A stretch of 64,000 nucleotides of DNA from Leptospiraceae bacterium (GCA_016711485.1 JADJSX010000009.1:62001-126000), one strand, 5' to 3'; shown: positions 19,686-27,517, numbered from the stretch's first letter. Program-made: numbers and translations. The notes: generated from the sequence alone by a model not told the origin.

Positions 19686-20264
19686 TGACGTAACTGCTTT
19701 CGATATAAAAGGTAAAAATCATTATTGTGCACATTTATTAGATTTAACAAATAGAGAGATTTTAGGAATATCTGTTTCTAGAATAAATAATACAGATCTT
19801 GTTTATCGAACTTTGGAAAAAGCTATCAGTAAAAGAGATGACCTCTCTAAGTATATACATCACACTGATAGTGATGTTAGATATTGTTCCAGTAAATATG
19901 TAAAACTTGTAGAGAAGTCCCAAATGAAAATCTCTATGTGTAGAGGCAATGCTTATGAAAACGCACATTCAGAATCATTTAATAAAACTTTGAAGAGACA
20001 GGAAATTAATATTCATCAATACCTCCATAGAAGAAGCAGAAAAAAGTATTCTTGAATTTGCTGTAAAATATAATACTATTAGGCCACACTCTTCTTTAGG
20101 CTGGATATCTCCTCTTAAGTTTTCTAAAAATAAATTAAATTTAATAAAAAAATGATTCCAAAAAAAGAGGTTCACTCCACTTCCCATGAAAGAAAAGAAA
20201 AAAGTAAGATTAATAAATCCTACTCTGGGACGAAGTAGTTTGGCGACTTGACAAAGTCGCATTA

Positions 20265-20689
20265 GTATAGTACGGTTTCAAAGGATCACCACCTCCAATC
20301 CATACTCCATTGGAGTCTAGACGTTCGGGGATATAATCTGTTTCCCGTTTAAAACATTCAGTAATCTCATAATTCAAACCTCTCGATTGTCGACCACCCA
20401 CTCCAAAGTTCTGCACATTCCACCCATTAGCCCCTAAATATACATCCAAACTAGAATGACCATATATTGGAACATCAACCAAATCAAGTCAACTATCTCC
20501 CCAAAAGGATACTGCTGTGTTGCCGTCGTAGAACCCGACTGTGTCACAATTCCCTGTTTGATCTGGAATTGTTTTTCCTTTTCCTATTATACCTGATACT
20601 AAATGTTTTTTGTATGGCGGATCTGCCAACACATTCATAGAAAATAGAATTGAAGTGAGCAAAAGAAAAATCATATTTTTATATTTCAT
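20265..20689 (-). pseudogene. SGNH/GDSL hydrolase, broken by a nonsense codon and a repeat insertion
   Basis: The frame begins with a signal peptide (MKYKNMIFLLLTSILFSM) and reaches the block I motif VSFWGDS, whose Ser is the catalytic nucleophile. The next codon is TGA (20491-20489). The same frame then continues with NFGVGGRQSRGL (block II-like Gly) and WIGGGD (block III-like, normally GGND). At 20265 the protein runs into the MITE end and the C-terminal Asp/His block is lost. A single C-to-T change (CGA to TGA) would explain the stop. It lies downstream of a small lipoprotein gene in the same direction. Confidence 0.75.
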
Positions 20690-20690
20690 A

Positions 20691-21308
20691 TTATATTCCT
20701 TGGTAATTAATTGTATATTGACATGTGTTTCTGAAAATTATTAGAAAAAAAGTAGCTGGGGGATCATTAAAGGTACAGGTACTATAGGAACCATTAATAG
20801 TCAAAAGAGAAGAATTTGGATCTAGCGGAGCTGGAGTTATGAAACAGTTTGAGAGAAACCTAGTTGTACCATTTTGGGTTAAGTTCGAACCATTGCAAAC
20901 CTCAACGAAACTACTTATCCCATCTGAACAATTAGCTTTCAGTTCTATAGTTTCAAGTAGACTCACTTTATTCGGATTATTTATAATAAAAATACTATCT
21001 CCAAACTCTCTAAACTCTTTAGCACTAACTACATTTGGATTACCCGTAAACTCGTAAGTAGTTCCAATTTCAATTGGAATTGGAGTTGGGATGTCTCTGT
21101 TTAATCCCAATGTAGTTCCAATTAAATCGCCACCACAAATAGGATGTCCAAAAGAACTTCGCACAAGCATCCTTAAATACAAATAGTCTCCAATAAACTT
21201 TGTTGGTTTCTCTGAATAATTACTTTTCATCTTGTCTTCATTGCTTTTTGGTTGTTCACAATTTTGAAAGTTAATCATTAGGATGCAGATAATTAGAATT
21301 ATTCTCAT
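20691..21308 (-). CDS. Lipoprotein of unknown function
   Basis: I do not recognise the family. The 205-residue product has a lipoprotein signal with lipobox INFQNC (Cys about residue 17). A beta-rich secreted domain with several Cys residues follows (HPICGG, ANCSDG, EVCNGS, SNCF), possibly disulfide-bonded. The ATG overlaps the stop of the upstream 140-residue gene (21308-21305, ATGA). Its own stop lies one base before the start of the broken SGNH hydrolase. The three were probably one operon. Confidence 0.7.
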   Translation of the reverse strand: MRIILIICILMINFQNCEQPKSNEDKMKSNYSEKPTKFIGDYLYLRMLVRSSFGHPICGGDLIGTTLGLNRDIPTPIPIEIGTTYEFTGNPNVVSAKEFREFGDSIFIINNPNKVSLLETIELKANCSDGISSFVEVCNGSNLTQNGTTRFLSNCFITPAPLDPNSSLLTINGSYSTCTFNDPPATFFLIIFRNTCQYTINYQGI

Positions 21309-21727
21309 AGATCAATTCCTCTTTTTATCATTTCATCAATGACAAGTTCTCTAGTCTTTACATGGTTTTGGATTGCTACTTCAAAATTACTTTTGTCTAT
21401 ATCTGGATTTTTTTCTAGGTAAGGTTTTAAAATAGTATGGGAATAAATGCCAATAAGGGAGTTAATACGTATAACCCGCAAGTCGTCATCGGGTAATCTG
21501 GGAATTTGTATTTGGACAGTTTCGAAGAAAGCTTTTATTTGAGTTATATTTTCGGACTTCTTATTTTCTTTGGTGCTACCTTCTAGTTTCCGATTTTCGG
21601 ACGGTAGACCCAAATCCCAATCAAAAACATCGGCTTCTATTTCACTTTCTGTTCTCTTTTGGTAGTAAAAGTTGTCATTGAAATTTTGAACTGACTCTGC
21701 GATTAATTTTTCATCCAGCCATTTCAT
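21305..21727 (-). CDS. Hypothetical protein, 140 residues
   Basis: No family recognised. The sequence is hydrophilic and mostly helical, with acidic N-terminal half (SEIEADVFDWDLGLPSE) and a C-terminal helix ending DEMIKRGIDL. No signal peptide or membrane segment. It overlaps the next lipoprotein gene by four bases, so it is translationally coupled to an exported partner. A remnant of another gene with a lipobox lies 10 bases upstream. Confidence 0.6.
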   Translation of the reverse strand: MKWLDEKLIAESVQNFNDNFYYQKRTESEIEADVFDWDLGLPSENRKLEGSTKENKKSENITQIKAFFETVQIQIPRLPDDDLRVIRINSLIGIYSHTILKPYLEKNPDIDKSNFEVAIQNHVKTRELVIDEMIKRGIDL

Positions 21728-21737
21728 CTGATTTAGA

Positions 21738-21940
21738 CTAGTTCAAACTCGGAAATAGATTTAACTTCTTTATCTGAAACTCTATACTCTGGATTTTCGC
21801 CAGAATAACCATTAGGATTATTGCTATACGCCACAAGGTCGGTACTAAGTTTGAGAAATAATAAAGATTCTTGCGCTTTATTACCATTGTCTATTCCCAA
21901 ACAGGACAGGAAAAGAAACGGAGGGATAACTAAACGAACG
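21738..21940 (-). pseudogene. Possible short lipoprotein remnant without a start codon
   Basis: A frame reading PPFLFLSCLGIDNGNKAQES and later NPEYRVSDKEVKSISEFELV ends in TAA at 21740-21738. The LFLSC segment resembles a lipobox behind a short hydrophobic stretch. No ATG, GTG or TTG is found at a suitable place upstream, and the region before it has the slippage-like repeat GAACGAACGAATG. It may be a decayed first gene of the small operon. Confidence 0.35.
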
Positions 21941-22343
21941 AACGAATGACTGATTTAACATTGTATTTCTCGCCATTATATAGTTTTAATATTGAAAACT
22001 AGCATAAATAACTGATTTTAAAGAATGTTTTTTTTGCAAGTATTTTTTATTAGAATAAAAAATAGAGTATTCAATATAATTATTTTACGCTGGTTTTCAA
22101 TCTTGGAGACGAGGATGGAAATTACAAGACAGTATACCATACCAAAAGAAATTACCCATTCGTTTTTAAAACAGTCATATTTTTGGCGTTTGGGATACCC
22201 TATTTTTTACAAAACGGGAAATTACTTTTGGCGAAGGGTATATAACCGACAACTTCAGTGAAAATTTCGGGCGTGACAATTCGAATCCGGTTGTGCTGAC
22301 TAGCAAAAACAATCTTTGAATTCAGTGAGGACTTAGAAAACCA
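21941..22343. repeat. Gap with an imperfect inverted repeat
   Basis: No convincing gene. Two arms face each other: TATACCATACCAAAAG at 22131 onward and the inverse CTTTTGGCGAAGGGTATA ending near 22243, each with AATTACCC- or AATTTCCC-like continuation. A single related half site (GGGTAATTACTTTTGG) occurs near 52530, so this is a dispersed motif. Confidence 0.4.
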
Positions 22344-22700
22344 ATGGAACTAAAAATCATTTTACTCTATATAATGGCGCTACTTTATATAAGTGCGGGA
22401 ACGATGCACTTTACGAAAACAGTATTTTTTTTGAAAATTGTACCACCGTTTCTACCGTGGAGAAAGGCGCTTGTGTATATAAGTGGGGTAGCTGAAATTC
22501 TATTAGGGATTGGGTTAGTACCAGAGGCTACTCGAAGTTTGGCGGCATGGGGCGTGGTGGCTTTACTGATCGCAGTATTTCCAGCGAACATCTACCATTT
22601 TACTTCTAAGGGAGCAGGAATGAAAATCCCAACGTGGTTACTTGCCGTTAGACTCCCCATCCAGTTTATTTTAATGGCGTGGGCTTGGTGGTATACCTAA
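22344..22700 (+). CDS. DoxX-like small membrane protein
   Basis: The 118-residue protein has four predicted membrane helices with the DoxX-type pattern (YISAGTMHFTKT, VPPFLPWRKALVYISGVAEI, MKIPTWLLAVRLPIQF). Family members are inner-membrane proteins, some linked to redox or quinone functions; the precise role here is unknown. It stands alone, ending one base before the convergent DUF559 fragment. A member of core or accessory content cannot be decided. Confidence 0.8.
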   Translation: MELKIILLYIMALLYISAGTMHFTKTVFFLKIVPPFLPWRKALVYISGVAEILLGIGLVPEATRSLAAWGVVALLIAVFPANIYHFTSKGAGMKIPTWLLAVRLPIQFILMAWAWWYT

Positions 22701-22701
22701 G

Positions 22702-23004
22702 CTAAGGTTCGGCAATTGAGTGAACTCCTGCATAAAAAGTGGAGGATAATAAATATTTTCTTTTTATATCTAGTATATTTTCAAAAGCCCTATCATTATA
22801 ATTATTGCAATCTGGCATATTGCCCGACTTCCTTTTTCGAGAAAAAATAGAATGAAAGATATTGATGAGTAGTAATCTTTTCTTTTGATTTGCCCTTAGC
22901 CGCTTCCATAGCTTCGTCTCTGCTTTCGTCATATTCTGGCGAAAGTGTTTGGCTAATTCTAGTTTTTCTTGTGTGGCTTTGGCGTTTATGATTGTGTTTT
23001 TCAT
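22702..23004 (-). pseudogene. DUF559 gene fragment 1 (N-terminal part)
   Basis: The start MKNTIINAKATQEKLELAKH continues FRQNMTKAETKLWKRLRANQ, the N-terminal helix region of DUF559 (endonuclease-like fold) proteins. After about residue 45 the frame no longer matches the family; the nuclease core is absent. The same N-terminal piece is repeated at 24960-25077, 28612-28691 and 29472-29524, each followed by the same repeat arm, and the missing C-terminal half is found alone at 27518-27780. Confidence 0.65.
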
Positions 23005-23024
23005 GGGGTTTCTTTTTAGACTTC

Positions 23025-23342
23025 TTACCTATCCCCGACTTTTTAGGAGTTGATTTATTTTTCTGAGTTGCATGACTTTCTCACCTATTCACAATTTTGT
23101 AGATATTGATTTATTTTTCAATATTGCACCCCTTTCCTTCCACCCGGTAATCAGTCCGCCTTCGCACAGAAAGAGGTAACTTTGTCGTATTCGCAGAATC
23201 TTTTACTTTACAAAGCAAAGAAGGTTTCGTAAGTAATAGGAAATTTCGAATTAGTCGCCTCTTTCCGCGCTTGCACTGAGTTGTAGGAAAGGGGCTTATC
23301 TGCATTAAACTTTGCAAGAACTAAAAAGTTGGGGATAAGTAA
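23025..23342. repeat. Composite inverted-repeat element, near-complete copy 1
   Basis: The left arm starts TTACCTATCCCCGACTTTTT and the right arm ends in the inverse (AAAAGTTGGGGATAAGTAA). Inside are the shared blocks CCTTCGCACAGAAAGAGGTA and CGCCTCTTTCCGCGCTTGCA, which are also roughly inverse to each other. The first ~60 bases are partly duplicated. The other near-complete copy is at 29545-29823; half copies occur between the toxin-antitoxin genes. No gene inside. Confidence 0.7.
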
Positions 23343-23399
23343 GTATACGAAAGAGGATAACACTAAATACCCACAAAATACAATACTGAAGAAGATCAG

Positions 23400-23872
23400 T
23401 TATTCCAATAGCGATAAAGCTTTCTGAAAAATACTTTCCGAAAGCCAAAGAGAAGTTTTCTTAAACGAATGGAGAATTCTTTCTGTTTCTTTCTTATCCA
23501 AGAATTCATTGAAATAATTCCACAAAACAATTCCGAGAGAACCATGCACTTCCAGATTTAATAAACCTGCATACATTCTAGCCGAGGTATCATCGGTCAG
23601 TAAAATTTCTGCGTTAATTTTCTTCGCAAGAATAATTGCCTCCGCTTCTCCTCTATGCATTTTCCCAATCCGAATAATTCTTTCCACTTCAGGAATTTCA
23701 CCTTCGTCCATCTTAACAATATTAAATTCTTTCGGATAGAATCTAAATATTTTTCTATTTCCATTTTTACAGTAGAAGGTATGAAAATCTCTCCCATATT
23801 AAATAGAAGTTGCAGATTTTTAATTTCAAAAAGATGGATAATAGGACCTGAATCACAGACAAGAATTTTCAA
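23400..23872 (-). pseudogene. PIN-domain toxin (DUF3368 type), frameshifted
   Basis: PIN toxins are VapC-like ribonucleases. The first part, from a TTG start adjoining the antitoxin stop, reads KILVCDSGPIIHLFEIKNLQ (first acidic residue of the PIN site). The second part, in the -1/+2 frame, reads GKMHRGEAEAIILAKKINAE then ILLTDDTSARMYAGLLNLEV with the remaining acidic residues. The switch lies near 23740 (TCTATCCGAAAG), consistent with one lost base. All family motifs are present in the two halves, so the gene was intact recently. Confidence 0.8.
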
Positions 23873-24076
23873 TTATTTCAATCCTTTCTTTTGCTTCTTT
23901 GCCCATTCAATGTCTTCATTTGCAAAATGATCCAAAAGCTCTAATTGATTTCTGTTTACAAATTCAGACAAAGCTGCTAGAAACAACTCTTCATTTGTTT
24001 TAAAAACACCAGCTTTGATATACCCGTTTACCAAAGACAAAAAACTATCCGGCACATTTAGCACAATAGATGTCAT
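23873..24076 (-). CDS. Antitoxin partner of the DUF3368 PIN toxin
   Basis: The 67-residue protein (MTSIVLNVPDSFLSLVNGYI) resembles small ribbon-helix-helix-type antitoxins, with a beta strand, two helices and a charged C-terminus (DIEWAKKQKKGLK) that would contact the toxin. Its TAA stop is directly followed by the TTG start of the toxin, a normal antitoxin-first operon. It remains fully open although the toxin is frameshifted. Confidence 0.72.
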   Translation of the reverse strand: MTSIVLNVPDSFLSLVNGYIKAGVFKTNEELFLAALSEFVNRNQLELLDHFANEDIEWAKKQKKGLK

Positions 24077-24221
24077 ATTTTTTCCTCCGTCTCAAGAGTA
24101 CGACAGATAGTTTAAATTGCAACTCTTGTTTTTTAATCTTAGAGCGTGTGTTAGAAGATGTTTTTCTATTTATAAAAGTCAAGCTCCAAGAGTCTCTTAT
24201 ATACTTTTTTTCCACAATGCT

Positions 24222-24260
24222 CTTGGTCGCGCCCTTCGCCTTCGCACAGAAAGAGGTTAC
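24222..24260. repeat. Fragment of the composite repeat (left-arm end)
   Basis: Contains the shared block TTCGCCTTCGCACAGAAAGA and ends GGTTAC, matching the inner end of the left arm of the element at 23025-23342. It lies directly upstream of the promoter of the next toxin gene. Confidence 0.6.
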
Positions 24261-24268
24261 GTTTTTTC

Positions 24269-24298
24269 TTGACATTACTTTGAAGAATGTCGTTATAG
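24269..24298 (+). promoter_or_regulatory. Promoter with overlapping palindromic operator
   Basis: TTGACA (24269-24274) and TTATAG (24293-24298) are separated by 18 bases. The inverted repeat GACATT-N9-AATGTC (24271-24291) lies between and over them, a position suited to autorepression by the toxin-antitoxin complex. The toxin ATG follows at 24306. Confidence 0.55.
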
Positions 24299-24305
24299 AA
24301 CAAGT

Positions 24306-24791
24306 ATGACAAATTTACCCAAAATTTATTTAGATACATCAATTATTTCTGCTTATTTTGATTATTCTAAACCTGTCAGACAATTGGTTACACAAAAATG
24401 GTTTTCGGAGCAGGTTTCTGATTACGAAATTTTTATTTCCTCACTAGTAATTGAAGAACTCGATAATACGATTGATGAAGTATTAAAGAATAACTTTTTT
24501 CAACTGGTAAATACAATTAATCCCGTTCTCTTAGAATTTAATGATGAAATAACTAGGCTATCCGAACTTTATAGAGAAAGAGTTATTAAAAATCAAATAC
24601 AAGATTCTTTACATATTGCCATTGCAAGTTATTATGAAATCAATGCGATTGTTTCTTGGAATTTTAAACATATTGTAAATTTGAAAACCGTCTCAGAAAT
24701 ACATAAAATTAATTTAGAGCAAGGCTATCCAATCTTAGAAATATATACAATCGAAAACCTAGGAGGTTACTTATATGGAAACATCGGCTAA
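24306..24791 (+). CDS. PIN-domain toxin (VapC-like), intact
   Basis: The 161-residue protein starts with the PIN motif IYLDTSIISAYFDY (first Asp about residue 9). It continues with SSLVIEELDNT (Glu) and NQIQDSLHIAIASYYE (Asp/His region) and ends near AIVSWNFKH. These are the acidic residues of a PIN ribonuclease. It is 17 bases overlapped at its 3' end by a 59-residue ORF with a strong AGGAGG, so toxin comes first here. Together with the other modules it belongs to a toxin-antitoxin array. Confidence 0.85.
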   Translation: MTNLPKIYLDTSIISAYFDYSKPVRQLVTQKWFSEQVSDYEIFISSLVIEELDNTIDEVLKNNFFQLVNTINPVLLEFNDEITRLSELYRERVIKNQIQDSLHIAIASYYEINAIVSWNFKHIVNLKTVSEIHKINLEQGYPILEIYTIENLGGYLYGNIG

Positions 24792-24954
24792 TGAATATAC
24801 TCCACAAGAAGATTTAATGATGTGGAAACTAAAAGAAATTCGTAAACAAATTTCTAAGTTAAATCTTTCTCCTGTCGAGCTTAACAATAGAGCAAACCAA
24901 ATAATTCTAAAGTATAAATTGAATTGTAAACGATTGGAGGTTACAAAGGTGTAA
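24775..24954 (+). CDS. Small partner (putative antitoxin) of the PIN toxin
   Basis: A 59-residue ORF starting METSANEYTPQEDLMMWKLK. An AGGAGG at 24761-24766 is placed 8 bases before the ATG, inside the toxin gene. The product is helical and rich in Lys/Asn (LNLSPVELNNRANQIILKYK). Overlap with the upstream PIN gene and the good ribosome-binding site support it as real. No family assigned with certainty. Confidence 0.65.
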   Translation: METSANEYTPQEDLMMWKLKEIRKQISKLNLSPVELNNRANQIILKYKLNCKRLEVTKV

Positions 24955-24959
24955 TTCTT

Positions 24960-25077
24960 GATTTGCCCTTAGCCGCTTCCATAACTTCGTTTCTGCTTGC
25001 GTCATATTCTGCCGAAAATGTTTGGCTAATTCTAGTTTTTCTTGTGTGGCTTTGGCGTTGATGATTGTGTTTTTCAT
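24960..25077 (-). pseudogene. DUF559 gene fragment 2 (N-terminal part)
   Basis: Begins with the same MKNTIINAKATQEKLELAKH start (ATG 25077-25075) and stays in the same frame up to about 40 residues. It then ends at the 3' end of the preceding toxin-antitoxin cassette. To its right (25094-25130) is a degraded piece of the repeat left arm. Confidence 0.6.
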
Positions 25078-25182
25078 GGGCTTTTTTGTTAGACTGCTTA
25101 CTCCCCGATTTTATAGAAATAGGTTACAAAGTGTTATTCAAAAAAGACTGGACAGAAAGCTATTCTCTTTCAAAATCTTTAT

Positions 25183-25416
25183 ATGAGCCAATTAAACAGA
25201 ATCACATTTAATACTACTATCATGGGAGGGCGGCAAGCATGTATAAGAGGAATGAGAATTCCTGTATCACTTATTCTAAACCTGCTTGCCAATGGGATGC
25301 TCTATTCAGATATTATTTCCGAATACCCAGATATTGAAGAAGAAGATATTCGACAAACTCTTAGATACGCGGCATGGCTTGCTACAGAAAAAATCTTTTT
25401 CAATGTAGCTGTCTAG
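25183..25416 (+). CDS. DUF433-family antitoxin
   Basis: The 77-residue protein has the DUF433 pattern: ITFNTTIMGGRQACIRGMRI, then PVSLILNLLANGM and a helical end (EYPDIEEEDIRQTLRYAA) typical of a small winged-helix or HTH fold. DUF433 proteins are commonly paired with DUF5615 PIN-like toxins, as here: the toxin starts 4 bases after the stop. A second, truncated DUF433 is found at 27834. Confidence 0.85.
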   Translation: MSQLNRITFNTTIMGGRQACIRGMRIPVSLILNLLANGMLYSDIISEYPDIEEEDIRQTLRYAAWLATEKIFFNVAV

Positions 25417-25420
25417 TGTT

Positions 25421-25783
25421 ATGAAATTTCTAGGTGATATGGGAATTTCACAATCAACTATTCGTTGGTTGATTCAGCAAAACTTTGAAGCTAGGCATCT
25501 AAGAAATTTAGGACTTCAAAAATTGCCAGACAGTGACATATTGCAATTAGCCAAAGAAGAAAAAGAAATTATTTTAACATGCGATCTTGACTTTGGGGCA
25601 TTGCTTGCTTATTCCAAAGATACTCTCCCTAGTGAAATCATATTCCGACTAGAAAATGAAAAGCCCGAAAATATCAATGGACATTTAGCTAATCTTCTGG
25701 AAGCGCATAAGCAAGATTTAGCGGAAGGTTGCATCATCTCTGTGTCAGAAAAAAAATATCGAATTAGAGCTTTGCCTTTTTAA
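25421..25783 (+). CDS. DUF5615 PIN-like toxin, intact
   Basis: The 120-residue protein shows MKFLGDMGISQSTIRWLIQQ (N-terminal Asp), PDSDILQLAKEE, and ILTCDLDFGALLA with two conserved acidic residues, the pattern of the Mut7-C/DUF5615 PIN-like fold. It is predicted to act as a ribonuclease toxin neutralised by the DUF433 protein before it. No lesion seen. It is one of only two intact toxins in the array. Confidence 0.85.
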   Translation: MKFLGDMGISQSTIRWLIQQNFEARHLRNLGLQKLPDSDILQLAKEEKEIILTCDLDFGALLAYSKDTLPSEIIFRLENEKPENINGHLANLLEAHKQDLAEGCIISVSEKKYRIRALPF

Positions 25784-25831
25784 ATATTTTCTAGTCGATA
25801 ATTTTTAGTTTGCCTGTAACCGCTTCGATAC

Positions 25832-25968
25832 TTGCCTATCCCCGATTTTGTAGTTATTCTCGCCTATTCCTGACTTTATTGGTATTGACTTATTTTTGTG
25901 TACTTCACGACTTTAATTCCATCCCGCGCTCAGTCGCGCCCTTAGCCTTCGCACAGAAAGAGGTAACT
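25832..25968. repeat. Composite repeat, left arm copy
   Basis: Begins TTGCCTATCCCCGATTTTGT, has a partial second start (CGCCTATTCCTGACTTTATT) like copy 1, and ends CCTTCGCACAGAAAGAGGTA. There is no right arm next to it; the next cassette follows. Confidence 0.62.
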
Positions 25969-26004
25969 TAGAGTATCAACAAACAACAATAATTGAAATC
26001 AATA

Positions 26005-26483
26005 TTATTCATAGCGACTAATAATACTTTGATACAATGTTTCCTTAATCCAGAAATTTCCTTTTTCACGGATTCCATCAAGAAATGGTTTTATCATAGT
26101 TATGATATTTTTTTCTTTCGCCAAAATTAACAGCCTATAGTGCCTAACGCATTTAACTCATGATATTTTGAAAGAGACCTAGCTGATAATTCATCAAGTA
26201 GAATAAGCCGAGTATTTAATTCTTTTGCAAGAACAATGGCTTCCGCCTCTCCTTCATCCAAATCAATTTTTAGATTATTCGAAAATGTATCGTTATGTAT
26301 TTTCTGAACTTCTATAAAATTCGAATTTAAAACATCTTCGACACCTTGAAACTTTTTCTCTTTTTCTTTGATTTCTTTTGCAACGGCTTCTGGAATTATT
26401 ATCTTACTGAAAAGTTTTTCCAGAATATCAAGTCTTTCTATGGAATAGAAATTAATGAGAGGTGTTGTATTGGAAACTATCAA
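26005..26483 (-). pseudogene. PIN-domain toxin (DUF3368 type), frameshifted near its 3' end
   Basis: The open part (26483 down to 26127) reads MIVSNTTPLINFYSIERLDI, then KIDLDEGEAEAIVLAKELNT and LILLDELSARSLSKYH, carrying the PIN acidic residues. It stops at GTIGC-TAA. Adding one T at about 26128 restores a frame that continues LILAKEKNIITMIKPFLDGI and ends QSIISRYE at 26005, matching the family's normal length. The upstream UPF0175 gene ends three bases before. So the toxin has lost its C-terminal helices. Confidence 0.78.
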
Positions 26484-26485
26484 AG

Positions 26486-26749
26486 TTATAATTGTAAAGT
26501 ACTAATAGTCTTTAGATCTTCTTCAAAATCTTCTACGTCATATTGTCTTGGGATTTTTCGACTTCCTAATAAATCATGAAAATCCCATTTGCTCATTTCT
26601 GCCAGACGACGCGCATTTCCAAAAGAGATTAACCCCTCTCGATAAAGCTGAATCGCTAGTTCTTTTTTTAATTCATTTTTCCAATGCTGCCTTGGAACTT
26701 TAAAACTAATTAACAATTCTTCCGGAATTTCAAGCGATAAAGTTTTCAT
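26486..26749 (-). CDS. UPF0175-family antitoxin
   Basis: The 87-residue protein begins MKTLSLEIPEELLISFKVPR and contains ELAIQLYREGLISFGNARRL then AEMSKWDFHDLLGSRKIPRQ, the helix-turn-helix region typical of UPF0175. These are regular partners of DUF3368 PIN toxins. It ends two bases before the toxin start. Intact. Confidence 0.85.
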   Translation of the reverse strand: MKTLSLEIPEELLISFKVPRQHWKNELKKELAIQLYREGLISFGNARRLAEMSKWDFHDLLGSRKIPRQYDVEDFEEDLKTISTLQL

Positions 26750-26825
26750 AAGTTAAATTTATCGCAGAGAGTCAGTATGTCAAGTAGAAAGGAGGGTTGG
26801 CATTTTTTCCTTTTCCGAATTGGTC

Positions 26826-27058
26826 TTACCTATTCCCAACTTTATAGACCTTGATTTATTTTTCAGGATTGCGCCCTTTTCCTTCCACCCTGCGCTCAGT
26901 CGCGCCCTTAGCCTTTGCACAGGAAGAGGTTACTCTTTAGTAGTCCAACCTATCCCCAGAATTTTTAGTTCCGATAAATATGCAGAAGTATCCCCTTTCC
27001 GACACTTCGATACGATGCTTGTTGCATCTACTCAGTGCAAGCACGGAAATAGAACTTT
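26826..27058. repeat. Composite repeat: left arm plus inverted right arm
   Basis: A left arm (TTACCTATTCCCAACTTTAT ... TTTGCACAGGAAGAGGTTAC) is followed from 26949 by a right arm in reverse orientation (CCTATCCCCAGAATTTTTAG ... CTCAGTGCAAGCACGG). This rearranged copy ends where the MITE-like copy B begins. Confidence 0.58.
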
Positions 27059-27059
27059 T

Positions 27060-27354
27060 TAGTGCTACTTTGTCAAGTTGGCTTAAACTTAATTCTAGCT
27101 AGGTTTTTAATGCAAAAGTTTTCCTAAAAAACTCATAGACAAAAAATATACAGGGCAGATATTTTTCTATTTTTTCAAATGCAAAAAGGTCTTAATGGAG
27201 CATTTGCGGGTTAAGGAAAAAAGCTGCTGCGGGCTTTCTTTTCTTTTTTGCTTACTTTTTTCTTTTCTCTTCCCATGAAAGAAAAGAAAAAAGTAAGATT
27301 AATAAATCCTACTCTGGGACGAAGTAGTTTGGCGACTTGATAAAGTCGCATTAG
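27060..27354 (+). repeat. MITE-like element, uninterrupted copy B
   Basis: A 295-base element with ~20-base terminal inverted repeats (TTAGTGCTACTTTGTCAAGT and the inverse of CTAATGCGACTTTATCAAGT). It holds a perfect 18-bp internal stem, CTTACTTTTTTCTTTTCT and its reverse complement around the loop CTTCCCATGAA. It has no ORF of its own. It serves as the reference for the split copy A and the partial copy near 57.8 kb. Confidence 0.78.
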
Positions 27355-27396
27355 TATAAATAGTAAACAAAAAGCGTCTTTTTTAAAAACTAAAAT

Positions 27397-27500
27397 AAGT
27401 CGCCTCTTTCCGAGCTTGCACTGAGTTTATCGAATGTGTCGGAAAGGGGCTTATATGTATTAAACTCTACAAGAACTGAGAAGTTGGGAATAGGTAAGTA
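27397..27500. repeat. Composite repeat, right arm copy
   Basis: Runs from AGTCGCCTCTTTCCGAGCTT through CACTGAGTTTATCGAATGTG to GTTGGGAATAGGTAAGTA, matching the right half of the copies at 23.0 and 29.5 kb. It directly abuts the DUF559 C-terminal fragment. Confidence 0.62.
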
Positions 27501-27517
27501 TACAAAAGAGGCTAACA

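Larger units (their letters stand above)
18075..20155 (+). pseudogene. IS3-family transposase, disrupted
   Basis: The first segment (18075-18494) has an N-terminal HTH (NEFKEKIVLEYTSGQSSAAQ) joined abruptly to the orfB-type region with SGYRSCASKLKE, suggesting loss of the orfA end. It stops at the ISAs1 insertion after PVIVGDVT. The frame resumes exactly after the duplicated target (19696) with AFDIKGKNHYCAHLLDLT. The DDE residues are visible: GDVTAFD, HHTDSDVRY, and the Glu in NAYENAHSESFNKTLKR. A second lesion near 20020 shifts the frame (one extra C in TACCTCC), after which SIEEAEKSILEFAVKYNT and RPHSSLGWISPLKFS continue to the stop at 20155. Not functional. Confidence 0.85.
18019..20179 (+). 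mobile_element. IS3-family element, degenerate, interrupted by ISAs1-family element
   Basis: The ends read TGGACAGACACCG at the left and, inverted, TGGAGTGAACCTC at the right; both continue into the same TTTTTTTGGAATC. This gives imperfect inverted repeats of about 26 bases. A 3-base CTT may be the target duplication, though the T/C-rich target makes this uncertain. Without the nested ISAs1 insertion and its duplicated target the element is only about 960 bases, short for IS3, which fits an internal deletion near the orfA/orfB junction. Confidence 0.75.
17710..20264 (+). repeat. MITE-like element, copy A, split by an IS3-family insertion
   Basis: The left part (17710-18018) and right part (20180-20264) together match the uninterrupted copy at 27060-27354. 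The ends are inverted: left TTAGTGCTACTTTGTCAAGT, right the reverse complement of CTAATGCGACTTTGTCAAGT. The centre carries the arm CTTACTTTTTTCTTTTCT, present twice on the left side, and its reverse complement on the right side. No coding capacity was seen. It has truncated the PilZ gene on its left and an SGNH hydrolase gene on its right. Confidence 0.75.

Noticed and set aside
20489..20491. TGA after the GDS motif as a selenocysteine codon
   Set aside because: No SECIS-like hairpin was recognised, and the nucleophile Ser is already present just before; the gene is also cut at its 3' end.
22025..22261. Open frame of 78 codons
   Set aside because: It runs through an inverted repeat, lacks a ribosome-binding site and has no family-like composition.
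26820..27062. Open frame across the repeat
   Set aside because: It is translation of the composite repeat; similar frames appear at 28636 and 29512 for the same reason.
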